From: Enterovibrio nigricans DSM 22720 | GTDB lineage: Bacteria > Pseudomonadota > Gammaproteobacteria > Enterobacterales > Vibrionaceae | Reading direction: 5' to 3' | DNA length: 64,000 nt | Assembly: GCF_900167155.1 (NCBI RefSeq) | Contig: NZ_FUXU01000007.1 | Coordinates: forward strand, 61,223 to 125,222 | Part shown: one piece after another, positions 18,190 to 28,336 of the stretch | Layout of the letters: each line of letters begins with the position of its first letter | Position numbering within the stretch: the first letter of the stretch is position 1 | The notes under the pieces: model-generated | Database searches by the model: none | Seen by the model: only the letters and a program-made list of their open reading frames with translations | Told to the model about the DNA's origin: nothing | Translations under genes and position numbers: made by a program

Positions 18190-18751
18190 TTTGCGCTCCC
18201 CTTTGAGGTTGAGTTTGATTGTCCATATATTCTTTTAGTTGGTTTCTGGCCCTAAACAATCTTGTCATTACGGTGTTCTTGTTTAGGTCAAGGATCTCTG
18301 CAATTTCTTCGCCGCTAAAACCTGCGACCACTTGAAGTACCAAGGGCTCTCGGTATTCAGGTGCTAGACGCATGATTTGCTTGTGAAGCCATTGCTGTTC
18401 GACCGAGGCTTCTTCACTAGGCTGGGTAGTGTCAGCGACCTGATGGTCATCAATATCCACCAATTCGAGTTGTTTACGTTCAAATCGGCGTGCATTTTCT
18501 CGGCGAAGTATGGTGATTAGCCATGCTTTCGCTGCATTATCATCTTGAAGGCTATCAAGCGAACGCCATGCACGCAGACAGGTTTCCTGCACCAAATCTT
18601 CTGCAACGTGCTGATCTTTTGTCAGCCAGTAAGCATACCGATAAAGGTCTCTGTGCCAGGCTCTCACGAGCGCTTCGTATCGTCTTTGTTTCTCCATATT
18701 ATTAGAGACCTGAGACGTTGAGGTTTTCTTTCCAAAAAAATTTAAAACCAT
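18176..18751 (-). CDS. ECF-type RNA polymerase sigma factor
   Basis: A sigma-70 family protein of 191 residues (173 if translation begins at the internal MEKQRRYEALVRAWHRD). Region 2 is visible (DLYRYAYWLTKDQHVAEDLVQETCLRAWRSL) and region 4 (LAPEYREPLVLQVVAGFSGEEIAEILDLNKNTVMTRLFRARNQ split here over the region). There is no region 1 or 3, as in ECF sigmas. It is co-transcribed with the DUF3379 gene that overlaps its end. No clear target promoter was identified in the window. Confidence 0.92.
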   Translation of the reverse strand: MVLNFFGKKTSTSQVSNNMEKQRRYEALVRAWHRDLYRYAYWLTKDQHVAEDLVQETCLRAWRSLDSLQDDNAAKAWLITILRRENARRFERKQLELVDIDDHQVADTTQPSEEASVEQQWLHKQIMRLAPEYREPLVLQVVAGFSGEEIAEILDLNKNTVMTRLFRARNQLKEYMDNQTQPQRGAQNGRA

Positions 18752-19139
18752 TCCGCTCTTCCTGAAAGTCTGGCTTTCTAATGTTAGTTACACATGTATA
18801 TGCTGTTACTTATCATGATGAGTAACAAGGTGAAAATGCGCAAATAACGCGGTATTACAATCGCATTTTTATCGATGAGACAAAGTGCAAAACAGCGAAG
18901 TAACGCAACAATATTCATATTAATTTAGTCAAATCACTGCATATGAGTACTGTTTCTCTTCGATTCTCCTTAACTTCAGAAGAATCGGACATAAAATTGA
19001 TCTGCTTCAAAAATGCATCGCCTTCAATGGGTATAGTAGGCACTGTCATCTGGTGGAGCGCCCATTCAGTTTGTTGGTTTACCAAACTGTTTGAGAACGA
19101 CACCGTGTTGAGCAAGATGACAAACTTCCTTTTTGAAGG

Positions 19140-19260
19140 CTGACTTTACTTTCTCCTCAGGTTTTATAACCTGATTTGCAATTGGCTTTATGTTAATTGA
19201 ATTAAATACGTAATTGCTTTCCACATACGTTACCACACCCATTCGGTGTGGTTTTTTTTT
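19140..19260 (+). ncRNA. Candidate small RNA ending at an orphan terminator
   Basis: A strong terminator (stem ACCACACC / GGTGTGGT, five-base loop, eight T residues, 19232-19260) faces plus, but no plus-strand gene precedes it; the nearest upstream gene runs the other way. Before it lie a CAGGTT-TTAT-AACCTG hairpin (19159-19174) and an AT-rich single-stranded stretch, the usual layout of an Hfq-binding sRNA. The 5' end is unknown; a promoter-like pair TTAACT / TAAAAT with 16-base spacing at 18970-18997 would give a longer transcript. The 705-base gap 18752-19456 otherwise has only weak 66-codon reading frames. Confidence 0.5.
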
Positions 19261-19379
19261 GTGTGAAATTTGTCAAGCTAACCTTCTACCTCGCTTCGCT
19301 AATATGTTAGTCGATGACTTAACCCTCCCAATCAATGTCTAAAAGTGTCGGTATGGTCAATTTTTGTTTTTGATAATTG

Positions 19380-19399
19380 ATTAAAACGATCGTTTTAAT
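19380..19399. promoter_or_regulatory. 20-bp perfect palindrome upstream of fadI, probable operator
   Basis: The half-site ATTAAAACGA is followed by its exact reverse complement TCGTTTTAAT. It lies just upstream of a possible -10 (TACACT, 19416-19421) and resembles TetR-family operators with central ACG/CGT, such as those of PsrA-type fatty acid regulators. The identity of the binding protein is inference. Confidence 0.6.
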
Positions 19400-19422
19400 T
19401 TGATAACAAATTAGCTACACTT

Positions 19423-19439
19423 CCCTGGTCTGACCTCTA
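19423..19439 (+). promoter_or_regulatory. FadR-like operator before fadI
   Basis: The core TGGTCTGACC matches the central ten positions of the FadR site (TGGTCNGACC) exactly; the outer positions are poor. It lies 18 bases upstream of the fadI ATG, near the expected transcription start, which fits repression of beta-oxidation genes by FadR. Confidence 0.6.
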
Positions 19440-19456
19440 ACATGCAAGGAGCAGCA

Positions 19457-20767
19457 ATGAACTCTCCCCAAAACCTGACAACCCGTCAGGGAGAACGCAT
19501 CGCCATCGTCGCAGGATTGCGTACACCTTTCGCCCGACAGTCAACTGTGTATGCCGATGTGCCTGCTGTCGATCTTGGGAAAATGGTGGTAAGCGAAATG
19601 CTTAATCGAACGGCCATCGATCCGCAATTGATCGATCAACTTGTGTTTGGCCAAGTTGTGCAAATGCCTGAAGCACCAAATATTGCGCGTGAAATTGTGC
19701 TTGGCACGGGCATGAATATCCATACGGACGCTTACAGCGTGAGTCGAGCGTGTGCGACCAGTTTTCAATCCGTGGTCAATGTGACGGAAAGTATCATGGC
19801 TGGTGCGGTAGATGTCGGTATTGCGGGTGGAGCAGATTCTTCTTCTGTGCTGCCTATCGGCGTGTCCAAACAATTGGCAGCGACCTTGCTTGCATTGAGT
19901 AAAGCTAAGACGTTGAGTAAGCGTTTAAAGCTTTTGTCTACCCTATCTTTGAAGGACTTAGCTCCCGTACCTCCTGCGGTTGCAGAATACTCAACAGGTT
20001 TGAGTATGGGTCAAACGGCCGAGCAAATGGTCAAATCACATCATATCAGCCGTGAAGACCAAGATGCCTTGGCGCATCGTTCTCATCTATTCGCTGCGAA
20101 AGCGTGGGCTGATGGCTTGGTTAGAGAGGAAGTGATGACTGCTTTCCCTGAGCCGTATAAACAGTGGATTGATAAAGACAACAATGTTCGTGATGACTCG
20201 TCGATGGAAACGTATGCCAAACTTCGTCCTGCCTTTGACCGAAAACACGGTTCTGTCACCGCAGCAAACAGCACGCCTCTGACTGATGGTGCAGCGGCAG
20301 TGATGCTGATGCGAGAGGGGCGGGCGAAAGAACTGGGTCTCCTGCCTCTTGGATACATACGTTCTTATGCATTTGCCGCTATTCAGGTGGAGCAAGACAT
20401 GCTGATGGGACCGTCATACGCAACACCGCTTGCGTTGGATCGAGCGGGCATCACGCTCAACGATTTAACACTGATTGATATGCATGAAGCGTTTGCCGCT
20501 CAAGCACTTGCTAATGTGAAAATGTTTGGCTCTAAAACATTTGCAGAGCAAAAGCTGGGTCGTAGCCGTGCAATCGGCGAGATCGATATGGACAAATTCA
20601 ATGTTCTTGGCGGTTCGATTGCCTATGGGCATCCTTTTGCTGCGACGGGTGCACGTATGATCACCCAGACGCTAAATGAGCTTCGTCGCCGTGGCGGTGG
20701 TTTGGCATTGAACACAGCATGTGCTGCGGGTGGTCTTGGTGCGGCAATGATTTTGGAGGTGGAGTAA
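19457..20767 (+). CDS. fadI: Acetyl-CoA acyltransferase FadI (3-ketoacyl-CoA thiolase)
   Basis: FadI is the thiolase subunit (beta chain) of the second beta-oxidation complex and cleaves 3-ketoacyl-CoA to acetyl-CoA and a shortened acyl-CoA. The 436-residue protein has the nucleophilic Cys in [10 protein letters not shown] (about 105), the HEAFAAQ motif with catalytic His and the second Cys in [10 protein letters not shown] near the end. The ATG at 19457 is preferred over the one at 19442 because aaggag stands five bases before it. The stop overlaps fadJ (TAATG). Confidence 0.95.
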   Translation: MNSPQNLTTRQGERIAIVAGLRTPFARQSTVYADVPAVDLGKMVVSEMLNRTAIDPQLIDQLVFGQVVQMPEAPNIAREIVLGTGMNIHTDAYSVSRACATSFQSVVNVTESIMAGAVDVGIAGGADSSSVLPIGVSKQLAATLLALSKAKTLSKRLKLLSTLSLKDLAPVPPAVAEYSTGLSMGQTAEQMVKSHHISREDQDALAHRSHLFAAKAWADGLVREEVMTAFPEPYKQWIDKDNNVRDDSSMETYAKLRPAFDRKHGSVTAANSTPLTDGAAAVMLMREGRAKELGLLPLGYIRSYAFAAIQVEQDMLMGPSYATPLALDRAGITLNDLTLIDMHEAFAAQALANVKMFGSKTFAEQKLGRSRAIGEIDMDKFNVLGGSIAYGHPFAATGARMITQTLNELRRRGGGLALNTACAAGGLGAAMILEVE

Positions 20768-22890
20768 TGAACGAGCAAACCAAACCTACGGGGTCAGTTT
20801 TTTCGCTTCGCCATGGCGATCATGGCATTGCATGGCTGAGTGTCGATGTACCTGGTGAGAGCATGAATACCCTGCAAGCCAGTTTTGTCGATGAAATTGG
20901 CGCCATTCTGACGGAGCTGGAAGGTAATAAAGACATTAAAGGCATGGTGCTGTACTCAGCGAAACCTGACAATTTTGTCGCAGGCGCTGATGTACGAATG
21001 CTAGATGCCTGTAAAACAGCAGCAGATGCTCAAGCTATCGCAGAAGCAGGCCAACAGCTATTTTCCCGTTTGGAAAAGCTGCCGTTTCACGTTGTAGCCG
21101 CGATTCATGGCCCGTGCTTAGGTGGGGGGCTAGAACTGGCTTTAGCCTGTCATAGCCGTGTCGCAACGGACGACGACAAAACGCGCATTGGTTTGCCTGA
21201 AGTACAATTGGGCCTGTTACCGGGCTCCGGTGGCACTCAACGGCTTCCGCGTTTGATTGGCGTAGCCGGGTCGCTGGATATGATCCTGACGGGTAAACAG
21301 CTTCGGGCCAAGAAAGCGAAGAAAATGGGTGTGGTTGATGATGTGGTTCCCCAATCCGTTTTACTGAAAATTGCAGAAGAATTGGCGGGTAAGAACAAGC
21401 CCAAACGTAAGGGCTCTTGGCAAAGCTGGGCGATGGGAGGGAATGCACTCGGGCGCAGCGTTGTGTTTGATCAGGCCGCGAAGAAAACCCATCAGAAAAC
21501 CCGCGGTAACTATCCCGCTACTGCAGCGATTCTTGATGTCATTAAACATGGCTTGGACAAAGGCGTAGAGAAAGGATTGGCGCTTGAGGCGAAGTGCTTT
21601 GGTGAGCTAGTCATGACCCCAGAATCTGCGGCATTGCGGAGCTTGTTTTTTGCAACGACAGCCATAAAAAAAGATGCGGGTGCAGATGTCGAACCTGCGG
21701 ACGTCACCGGTGTTGCTGTATTAGGCGGCGGACTGATGGGGGCGGGCATTGCCAATGTCACTGCAACGAAAGCGAACGTACCAGTGCGCGTGAAAGATGT
21801 CAGCAATGATGGGCTTCTAAACGCCATGAACTACAGCTATAAATTGCTGGAAAAAAAGCGTAAACGTCGCATTATTTCTAAAGCAGAGCTTCAGTCACAG
21901 ATGGGCCGAATTAGTGGTTCGATGGATTACACTGGCATGAATCGCTGTAATGTTGTGGTCGAGGCGGTGTTCGAAGATTTATCACTGAAACACAGCATGG
22001 TCGCGGAAGTGGAAGAGGCACTGTCTGACACCACTATTTTTGCCACGAATACCTCATCGCTACCTATTCATCAGATAGCGGAAGGTGCAAAACGTCCTGA
22101 GAATATTGTTGGCCTGCACTACTTTAGTCCGGTAGATAAAATGCCGCTGGTGGAAGTGATCCCTCATGAAGGTACGTCGGAGAAAACGATAGCGACGGTA
22201 GTGAAGTTGGCTAAGAAGCAAGGGAAAACACCGATTGTTGTTGCTGATAAAGCGGGTTTTTACGTTAACCGCATTCTTGCGCCTTACATGAATGAAGCTG
22301 CCTCTACGTTATTGGCGGGTGAATCTGTCGAGCATATCGACAACGCGTTGCTTGATTTTGGTTTCCCCGTGGGGCCAGTCACCTTGTTAGATGAAGTTGG
22401 GATTGATATCGGTGCCAAAATCAGTCCCATTTTATTAAACGAACTGGGTGAACGTTTTCGCGCACCAGATATGTTTGATGTGATGCTTAATGATGGTCGA
22501 AAAGGGCGTAAAAGTGGCAAAGGATTCTTTACCTACAACGGTAAAAAGAAAGACGTCGATAAGCGTGTTTATAGCCTGTTAGGTGTGGAACTGAAAAATC
22601 AGCTATCCGGCCATGAGCTGGCGATACGCTGCGTGCTCATGATGCTAAATGAAGCCGCACGTTGTCTGGATGAAGGCGTGGTCAGATCTGCACGTGATGG
22701 CGATATTGGCGCTGTGTTTGGTATTGGTTTCCCGCCGTTTCTTGGTGGTCCTTTCCGCTACATGGACCAAATTGGAGTTAAGCGAGTCGTGGAATTGCTT
22801 GAACAACACGAGGCCAAATATGGCGACAGATTTGCTCCCTGTGATCGTTTAAAAGCCATGGCCGCAGAAGGCAAACCGTTTTACGAATAG
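20767..22890 (+). CDS. fadJ: Multifunctional fatty acid oxidation protein FadJ
   Basis: The alpha subunit partner of FadI: enoyl-CoA hydratase, 3-hydroxyacyl-CoA dehydrogenase and epimerase. The 707-residue protein has an N-terminal crotonase domain (oxyanion region [47 protein letters not shown]), a NAD-binding domain ([14 protein letters not shown], about residue 315) and a C-terminal dehydrogenase domain ([25 protein letters not shown]). Start codon overlaps the fadI stop, indicating translational coupling and equal stoichiometry. Confidence 0.96.
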   Translation: MNEQTKPTGSVFSLRHGDHGIAWLSVDVPGESMNTLQASFVDEIGAILTELEGNKDIKGMVLYSAKPDNFVAGADVRMLDACKTAADAQAIAEAGQQLFSRLEKLPFHVVAAIHGPCLGGGLELALACHSRVATDDDKTRIGLPEVQLGLLPGSGGTQRLPRLIGVAGSLDMILTGKQLRAKKAKKMGVVDDVVPQSVLLKIAEELAGKNKPKRKGSWQSWAMGGNALGRSVVFDQAAKKTHQKTRGNYPATAAILDVIKHGLDKGVEKGLALEAKCFGELVMTPESAALRSLFFATTAIKKDAGADVEPADVTGVAVLGGGLMGAGIANVTATKANVPVRVKDVSNDGLLNAMNYSYKLLEKKRKRRIISKAELQSQMGRISGSMDYTGMNRCNVVVEAVFEDLSLKHSMVAEVEEALSDTTIFATNTSSLPIHQIAEGAKRPENIVGLHYFSPVDKMPLVEVIPHEGTSEKTIATVVKLAKKQGKTPIVVADKAGFYVNRILAPYMNEAASTLLAGESVEHIDNALLDFGFPVGPVTLLDEVGIDIGAKISPILLNELGERFRAPDMFDVMLNDGRKGRKSGKGFFTYNGKKKDVDKRVYSLLGVELKNQLSGHELAIRCVLMMLNEAARCLDEGVVRSARDGDIGAVFGIGFPPFLGGPFRYMDQIGVKRVVELLEQHEAKYGDRFAPCDRLKAMAAEGKPFYE

Positions 22891-22910
22891 CCTCTTTCGT
22901 TTCAATGACA

Positions 22911-22937
22911 AACCCGGCGATATCGCCGGGTTTTCTT
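22911..22937 (+). terminator. Terminator of fadIJ
   Basis: Stem AACCCGGCGAT / ATCGCCGGGTT followed by TTCTTTTT, 20 bases after the fadJ stop. Confidence 0.9.
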
Positions 22938-23005
22938 TTTCTGAATGGTACATGCCTCACATGGTGTGGTGTTGTCGGGTGTTTATCGATCACGCCATTG
23001 GGTAA

Positions 23006-25777
23006 TTACACCCTTTCCAACCGATTTCGTCGAAACTCTGCGACTGAGGTGATCTCATTGGTACCTTCCAATGTGCATTGATCTGGGTGTGCCAAACCAC
23101 AGCTGTGCATCACTAGGCGATCTGATGTGCGCGGTTTGAGTTGTTCCACAACAAACCTCACCATATCAGCGCGATCCATTTTTTTAATGGCATCGGCCAC
23201 TTTTTTGCGTTGTTCAAAGTGTGTGTCTTTGTTACCAATACTGATCCACAGGCGTTGGCCGCGCGCGCGCAAATTGGCATCTGGCTCTTCAATCTGAGCA
23301 ATCAGTCCTTGCTTACTGGCTTGCCATTGTGCGTCATTAAGCTCCAATAACACTAAGAAAAACGCATTGAGAAAATCATCGATGGCCTCCATCAGCTTCG
23401 TGGGCCCAACCTGCGGGGATTGGACGTAGAAGATCAACCCAGGGTGGCGATTGAGAGGCATATTTCCGGAACCAACCATATAGCCCAACTGCTGCTTGGT
23501 GCGTAATTCATTGAAGAAAATGGCAGACATCAAATGTTGTGCAAAGGTATACATGGCTACATCTTGCGGCTCACTGGTGTGGCTTTGGTAGTAAACGAGA
23601 ACCGCAGAATCTTGTTGATTGCTGTCTAAGTGATACGACGCACTGCCTGCATTGTGCAAAAGCACAAGAGGGCGTGTGGATTCTTGGTATCGCTGGTCAT
23701 TGACACGAAGCGCATGTTTAATGGCCTCGGCAAGTTGCAATGTTTGTTGTTGCCAATTGCCGTACACAAACATTTCAACATGCAACTCAGACATCACGCG
23801 GTGTACAAAGTCTGGGAGCGCGGACACCTGTAGCGGCTCTAACGCTTTAATCAGTTGTTCGTAAGGTGGGTTGTTAGGCTGAAGGATACCCGTCATCGCA
23901 TTGTACAAACGGCTGATGGGCTTATTCTGCGTGGCGTTTTTCCATCCGCGTAACAACTGCGTTTTTATGATATCGAAACGCTCAGGTTTGAAATCACGCG
24001 TTGCAAACTTCTCCAAAACCAAATCCAGCAGTAACGGAAGTTTCTCGTTAAATCCACTTAGCTTGAGGGTAACACCACCTTGATGGGCATAGAGGTTGTA
24101 GCTCAAGCCAGCGACTTCCGCTGGATAAGCGGTTTCGTTGATGGCTTCAAGCAGCATTTCCACACTGACACGTGTTTTCACTATGTTCTCAACTGAGGAC
24201 ACTGCGTGGGGGCTGTCGATGGCCACATAGATGACACCTTTTGGAACGCGAAAATCATTGTCTTGCAGGTGCCACAATCTGAACCCTGGTAACTCTTGGA
24301 TGAGTTCTGGTTTTTGTTGCTCTGGCGATTCAAGTTGCGCCGGGTCAATCTCATAGCTGATGAACGGATTTTGGTCAGGCAGTGACAATGCGGGCGATGT
24401 CAGCGTCGAACGCCATTTTTCAAGCTGCTGAGGTGTAAAAGGCTTAACGCTATACGGCGTGTCATACCATTTGGCTTGCTTGTCATATTTACCGCCTTTG
24501 GCGATCAACGTTAGCCTGAGATTATCGGGGATCAGATACCCCAGCATTCTTCTGATCAGGCTTTCGTCAAAAGTCTGCATCATATAATCACCATAAAGTA
24601 CATCATCCGCGTCATAGTGCTGCAAATTGAGAACGATATGGCTGACAGTATCTAAAGGTCTTGATGGCTCTTGATAACGAAAAGCCATTTCTTGAACAGC
24701 GCGTTTTTCAGCATATCGCCATTCCGCTAGTCCTTTATCTTTGATGAGATTAATGGCCTGAAAAATATAGGTGACAATGTTGTCTACTTTCGACAAGCCG
24801 AGTTCCGTTAATCCAACGCTTACTGTGAACTCACGGAAGTTAGAACCGCTGATCCCGCCCCCTGCAGACAGGTTGTTGATATACCCCTTGCCCTTGAGGA
24901 GCGACATGACACTACCTGAACCTTCGTAACCCAGAAGGTGGGCGATATAGGACAACGGTTTGATCTTATAGAACTCGTCGGTCGATGGCATGGCAAACGC
25001 AAGCGTTAGTTTTCGGATATCTTTGAGTGGTTCAATCGCAATAAACTGCTGTAATTGTGCTTTGTCGGTAAACGGTACGTCAGGGATAAAGAGTGGCAAA
25101 TCGAGATTGGGGATAGCGTCGAATGCTTCCCGAGCCAGATCTTCTAAAGAATCTAGCGTAAAAGGCCCGATAATGGAGGCTGCCATTAAATTGGCGCTGT
25201 AGTGACGTTGATAAAAAGCGATCAATTCGTCACGGATTGCACTGCCAGCACGATCGTTTAAGGTCTCTGCACTACCAACCGAAAATTTGGAGAAGGGATG
25301 CGCGGGGTTGATGGTTTCTTTCTGAACCTGATAAATACGCCTGACATCATCTTGAAGCTTGAGTTTGTATTCTGAATCGACGGCATTGCGCTCTTTGTCG
25401 ACCGCATCGGCATTAAATAGTGGGGCGGTAAAAAACTGGCTGAATCGGTCCAGAGCTTCTTCAAAATGCGTGTGCTGAATATCGAAGAAAAAGGTGGTGT
25501 TTTCAGTGCCAGTCCACGCGTTGTTGCTGCCGCCGTGTCGACTGATAAAGGATTGAAACTCACCAACCACAGGGTATTTCTCTGTGCCTAGGAAAAGCAT
25601 GTGCTCTAGAAAGTGCGCTAAGCCTTCTCGCTCTGTGGGATCACAAAAATGGCCGACATTAACCGTTAACGCGGCAGCACTGCGTGGCGCGTGTGCGTCT
25701 TCAATGAGTAAGACGCGTAAGCCGTTGTCGAGAGTGAGGTGGCGATAACCACGATGGTCGTTAGGACTGATTTGCAC
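23006..25777 (-). CDS. Insulinase-family (M16) zinc peptidase, pitrilysin-like
   Basis: A 923-residue peptidase of family M16. The inverted zinc motif HFLEH is at 55-59 with the downstream Glu in a NAVDSEYK-like helix (about 130), and the rest has the four-domain layout of pitrilysin/insulysin. Unlike E. coli protease III there is no convincing signal peptide at the N-terminus (MQISPNDHRGYRHLTLDNGL), so a cytoplasmic location is likely. A good ribosome site (ggaggt) precedes the ATG. It is a single-gene unit convergent with fadIJ. Substrates are unknown. Confidence 0.92.
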   Translation of the reverse strand: MQISPNDHRGYRHLTLDNGLRVLLIEDAHAPRSAAALTVNVGHFCDPTEREGLAHFLEHMLFLGTEKYPVVGEFQSFISRHGGSNNAWTGTENTTFFFDIQHTHFEEALDRFSQFFTAPLFNADAVDKERNAVDSEYKLKLQDDVRRIYQVQKETINPAHPFSKFSVGSAETLNDRAGSAIRDELIAFYQRHYSANLMAASIIGPFTLDSLEDLAREAFDAIPNLDLPLFIPDVPFTDKAQLQQFIAIEPLKDIRKLTLAFAMPSTDEFYKIKPLSYIAHLLGYEGSGSVMSLLKGKGYINNLSAGGGISGSNFREFTVSVGLTELGLSKVDNIVTYIFQAINLIKDKGLAEWRYAEKRAVQEMAFRYQEPSRPLDTVSHIVLNLQHYDADDVLYGDYMMQTFDESLIRRMLGYLIPDNLRLTLIAKGGKYDKQAKWYDTPYSVKPFTPQQLEKWRSTLTSPALSLPDQNPFISYEIDPAQLESPEQQKPELIQELPGFRLWHLQDNDFRVPKGVIYVAIDSPHAVSSVENIVKTRVSVEMLLEAINETAYPAEVAGLSYNLYAHQGGVTLKLSGFNEKLPLLLDLVLEKFATRDFKPERFDIIKTQLLRGWKNATQNKPISRLYNAMTGILQPNNPPYEQLIKALEPLQVSALPDFVHRVMSELHVEMFVYGNWQQQTLQLAEAIKHALRVNDQRYQESTRPLVLLHNAGSASYHLDSNQQDSAVLVYYQSHTSEPQDVAMYTFAQHLMSAIFFNELRTKQQLGYMVGSGNMPLNRHPGLIFYVQSPQVGPTKLMEAIDDFLNAFFLVLLELNDAQWQASKQGLIAQIEEPDANLRARGQRLWISIGNKDTHFEQRKKVADAIKKMDRADMVRFVVEQLKPRTSDRLVMHSCGLAHPDQCTLEGTNEITSVAEFRRNRLERV

Positions 25778-25912
25778 AAAGCACCTCCAGTGATGAGGTC
25801 TTAATTATGACTTTCTAATGAAACTGAGGCAAACATCTGTGCGGTTTATCGTTCCAGAATGGGCGTTTCACTGGTAGCATTATTTAGAATTTATTAAATC
25901 AGCAGTATTCCT

Positions 25913-26404
25913 ATGCGAATTTATATTATGCGCCATGGTGAGGCGCAGTCCTTTGCCGCCACGGACGAAGAACGCGCGTTAACTGAGCGTGGAGAGCAAC
26001 AATCCATTGAAATGGCTCGTTGGCTAGCCAATGAGCTGCCTAACGGTCAGTTGGATTTGGTGCTGGTTAGCCCTTATCTCAGGGCGCAGCAGACGTGGCA
26101 AGGGTGTTCTACGGTGTTGCCTAAGGCAAAACGCGTACTGACGGAAGAAGGGATCACGCCATACGGAGACAGCGGGCAAGTTGCTACGTATTTGCGTGCG
26201 TTGACAGAGGTGGAGACACCTGCGTCTATCTTGCTGGTTTCGCATTTGCCTTTGGTGGGGTATCTCACGGCGGAATTTGCGCCGGATATGCAACCGCCGA
26301 TGTTCCCTACATCCTCTATCTCCTGTGTCGATTTTGACCCTGAAAGCGGCGCGAGTGAGGTACTGTGGTTGAAAACGCCAGGCCAATTGGAAAACTGCGC
26401 ATAA
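25913..26404 (+). CDS. sixA: Phosphohistidine phosphatase SixA
   Basis: SixA removes phosphate from histidine phosphotransfer domains and from the nitrogen phosphotransferase protein NPr. The 163-residue protein is a minimal histidine phosphatase: RHG motif at residues 7-9 (His8 nucleophile), a second His in SHLPLVGY and an acidic residue in between. Length agrees with E. coli SixA. The gene is monocistronic with a terminator 10 bases downstream. Confidence 0.92.
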   Translation: MRIYIMRHGEAQSFAATDEERALTERGEQQSIEMARWLANELPNGQLDLVLVSPYLRAQQTWQGCSTVLPKAKRVLTEEGITPYGDSGQVATYLRALTEVETPASILLVSHLPLVGYLTAEFAPDMQPPMFPTSSISCVDFDPESGASEVLWLKTPGQLENCA

Positions 26405-26412
26405 TCGAGACG

Positions 26413-26446
26413 AAAAAACGCCCTGAATGAATGGGCGTTTTTCGTT
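26413..26446. terminator. Terminator after sixA
   Basis: AAAAACGCCC / GGGCGTTTTT stem with an eight-base-rich loop; A and T runs on both sides allow it to act from both directions, toward sixA and the converging smrB. Confidence 0.85.
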
Positions 26447-26499
26447 TTAGTGCGTTGGTTTTGAGAGTGCTGCTTTTGAAAGGGCTGGTGTCGCTGCGA

Positions 26500-27030
26500 T
26501 TATTTTTCGGGGATCTCAATCAGTACCAATAACGCGCCGTCACCGCCAAATTCCAGCGGGGCTTGGTGGAATGCCAAAACATCAGGGTGCTGAGCAAGCC
26601 AAAGAGGGGTTTTCTGCTTTAGAATGTGCTTGCCGATACCATGCATGACACAGGCACAGCTGATGTCTTCTTTTATACAGGCAGCGATAAGTGCACCTAA
26701 CTCGCGTTTGGCTTCCATTTGTGTCATGCCGTGAAGATCCAAAAACATATCGGGTACATAAACACCACGGCGAAGGCGTTTCACTTCATACTTCGACACA
26801 CCAGTACGCGCATATTGCGTAGGACCGCCTTCTTTCAATAACGGTTCAAACTCATCAGAGAAATAGAATGTATGGTCTCTGACGGCCGAGTCTGAAAGCT
26901 TCTTCTTTGATTGTTCTGTTGTCTGGCGTCTTGGCGGAGTTATGGTATCCTGCTGCAGTTTTTTAACGCCTTTCACCGCATCGCGGAACAATGAGAATTC
27001 ATCGTCTGGGATCGGGGTATTCTTGCTCAT
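26500..27030 (-). CDS. smrB: Smr-domain endonuclease SmrB (ribosome collision rescue)
   Basis: SmrB cleaves mRNA at collided ribosomes. The 176-residue protein has a basic N-terminal extension and a C-terminal Smr domain with the [15 protein letters not shown] motif (about 92-106) and HGIGKHILK (about 128-136), both needed for RNA cleavage in the family. It is divergent from prmB with about 130 bases between starts. Confidence 0.93.
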   Translation of the reverse strand: MSKNTPIPDDEFSLFRDAVKGVKKLQQDTITPPRRQTTEQSKKKLSDSAVRDHTFYFSDEFEPLLKEGGPTQYARTGVSKYEVKRLRRGVYVPDMFLDLHGMTQMEAKRELGALIAACIKEDISCACVMHGIGKHILKQKTPLWLAQHPDVLAFHQAPLEFGGDGALLVLIEIPEK

Positions 27031-27163
27031 AAGTCAATTCCAAATGCTGATAGCTGCATTGTACTCAAAATACGCGCAATGTCTCGCTGTCGGATTTGGA
27101 ATTGACCTAAGCAGGTACGCCGAAAGCGATGCGCTGGGGTGGTTCAGGCTTTTGGAGGCCATT

Positions 27164-28096
27164 TTGGATAAGATTATAGTTGATGAAGTTGTCAACGAAT
27201 TGCGTACGCTGCAAGACATGCTGCGTTGGACGGTAAGTCGCTTTAATGCGGCAGGATTGTTTTACGGTCACGAAACGGACAACGCGTGGGATGAAGCGGT
27301 ACAACTGGTATTGCCTACTTTGTATCTTCCTATTGATGTACCTGCCGATGTTCGCGAATCTCGTCTGACAACCAGCGAACGTCATCGCATTGTTGAACGC
27401 GTAGTTCGCCGTATTAACGAGCGTACTCCAGTGGCTTACCTGACGAATAAAGCGTACTTCTGTGATTTGGAGTTCTATGTTGACGAACGTGTGTTGGTGC
27501 CTCGTTCTCCCATCGGTGAATTAATCCAAAATCAATTCAGCCCAATGCTGTCAGTTGAACCTCAGCGTATTATGGATTTGTGTACGGGCAGCGGTTGTAT
27601 TGGTATTGCTTGTGCTTACGCATTCCCAGACGCCGAGGTGGATCTGGTCGATATTTCTACCGATGCGCTGGAAGTGGCGGAAATGAACATTCAAGAGCAC
27701 GGTCTGGAGCAACAAGTTTTCCCTATCCGTTCTGATTTGTTCCGCGATTTGCCTAAAGACAAATACGATCTGATCGTGTCTAACCCACCTTATGTGGATG
27801 AAGAAGACATGAACTCTCTGCCTGACGAATTCCGTCACGAGCCTGAACTGGGCTTGGCAGCAGGCAGTGATGGCCTGAAGCTGATGCGCCGCATTATTGC
27901 GAATGCGCCAAACTACCTGACAGAGCAAGGTGTGTTGATCTGTGAAGTAGGTAATTCCATGATTCATGTTGATGAGCAGTATCCTGATCTGCCGCTCACG
28001 TGGTTGGAATTTGAAAATGGCGGTCACGGTGTTTTCATGATGACTTACCAAGACTTGGTGAGCGTTGCTGATGAGTTTTCAATCTACAAAGACTGA
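27164..28096 (+). CDS. prmB: 50S ribosomal protein L3 N5-glutamine methyltransferase PrmB
   Basis: PrmB methylates a glutamine of ribosomal protein L3. The 310-residue product matches the usual length exactly when translation begins at TTG 27164, which has ggagg five bases upstream and the family N-terminus ([19 protein letters not shown]). An in-frame ATG at 26942 would add 74 residues running through the smrB gene and is rejected. SAM-binding motif I ([16 protein letters not shown]) and catalytic NPPY ([13 protein letters not shown]) are present. Confidence 0.95.
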   Translation: MDKIIVDEVVNELRTLQDMLRWTVSRFNAAGLFYGHETDNAWDEAVQLVLPTLYLPIDVPADVRESRLTTSERHRIVERVVRRINERTPVAYLTNKAYFCDLEFYVDERVLVPRSPIGELIQNQFSPMLSVEPQRIMDLCTGSGCIGIACAYAFPDAEVDLVDISTDALEVAEMNIQEHGLEQQVFPIRSDLFRDLPKDKYDLIVSNPPYVDEEDMNSLPDEFRHEPELGLAAGSDGLKLMRRIIANAPNYLTEQGVLICEVGNSMIHVDEQYPDLPLTWLEFENGGHGVFMMTYQDLVSVADEFSIYKD

Positions 28097-28116
28097 CTCA
28101 AATAGCTGACTGAGAC

Positions 28117-28150
28117 GAAAAGGCCGAAAATAATCATTTCGGCCTTTTTC
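28117..28150 (+). terminator. Terminator after prmB
   Basis: AAAAGGCCGAAA / TTTCGGCCTTTTT with a short AT loop, 21 bases after prmB. The following 186 bases up to aroC hold its promoter but no clear operator. Confidence 0.88.
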
Positions 28151-28336
28151 ATTTTTTCCGGCGCTATTTCGGTGATATTCACTGCATTCACTCTTTTACA
28201 CAAAGAGTTGGAAAGCACTGCTTCAAAAAAATTTTGCTTCTTTCAGCTAGTTATGTTTCATTAACCTGATGCAGTTATGCCTGAAAGCCGATCTTCTTGG
28301 CATCACACAGGCAGCCAGTAAAAGACAGAGGAAGTA

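Noticed and set aside
18943..19143. 66-codon plus-strand frame upstream of the orphan terminator
   Set aside because: No ribosome site and Trp/Cys-rich composition unlike a small protein; the non-coding explanation is preferred.
26942..27163. N-terminal extension of prmB from ATG 26942
   Set aside because: It runs antisense through smrB and exceeds the family length by 74 residues; the TTG start has the ribosome site and family N-terminus.
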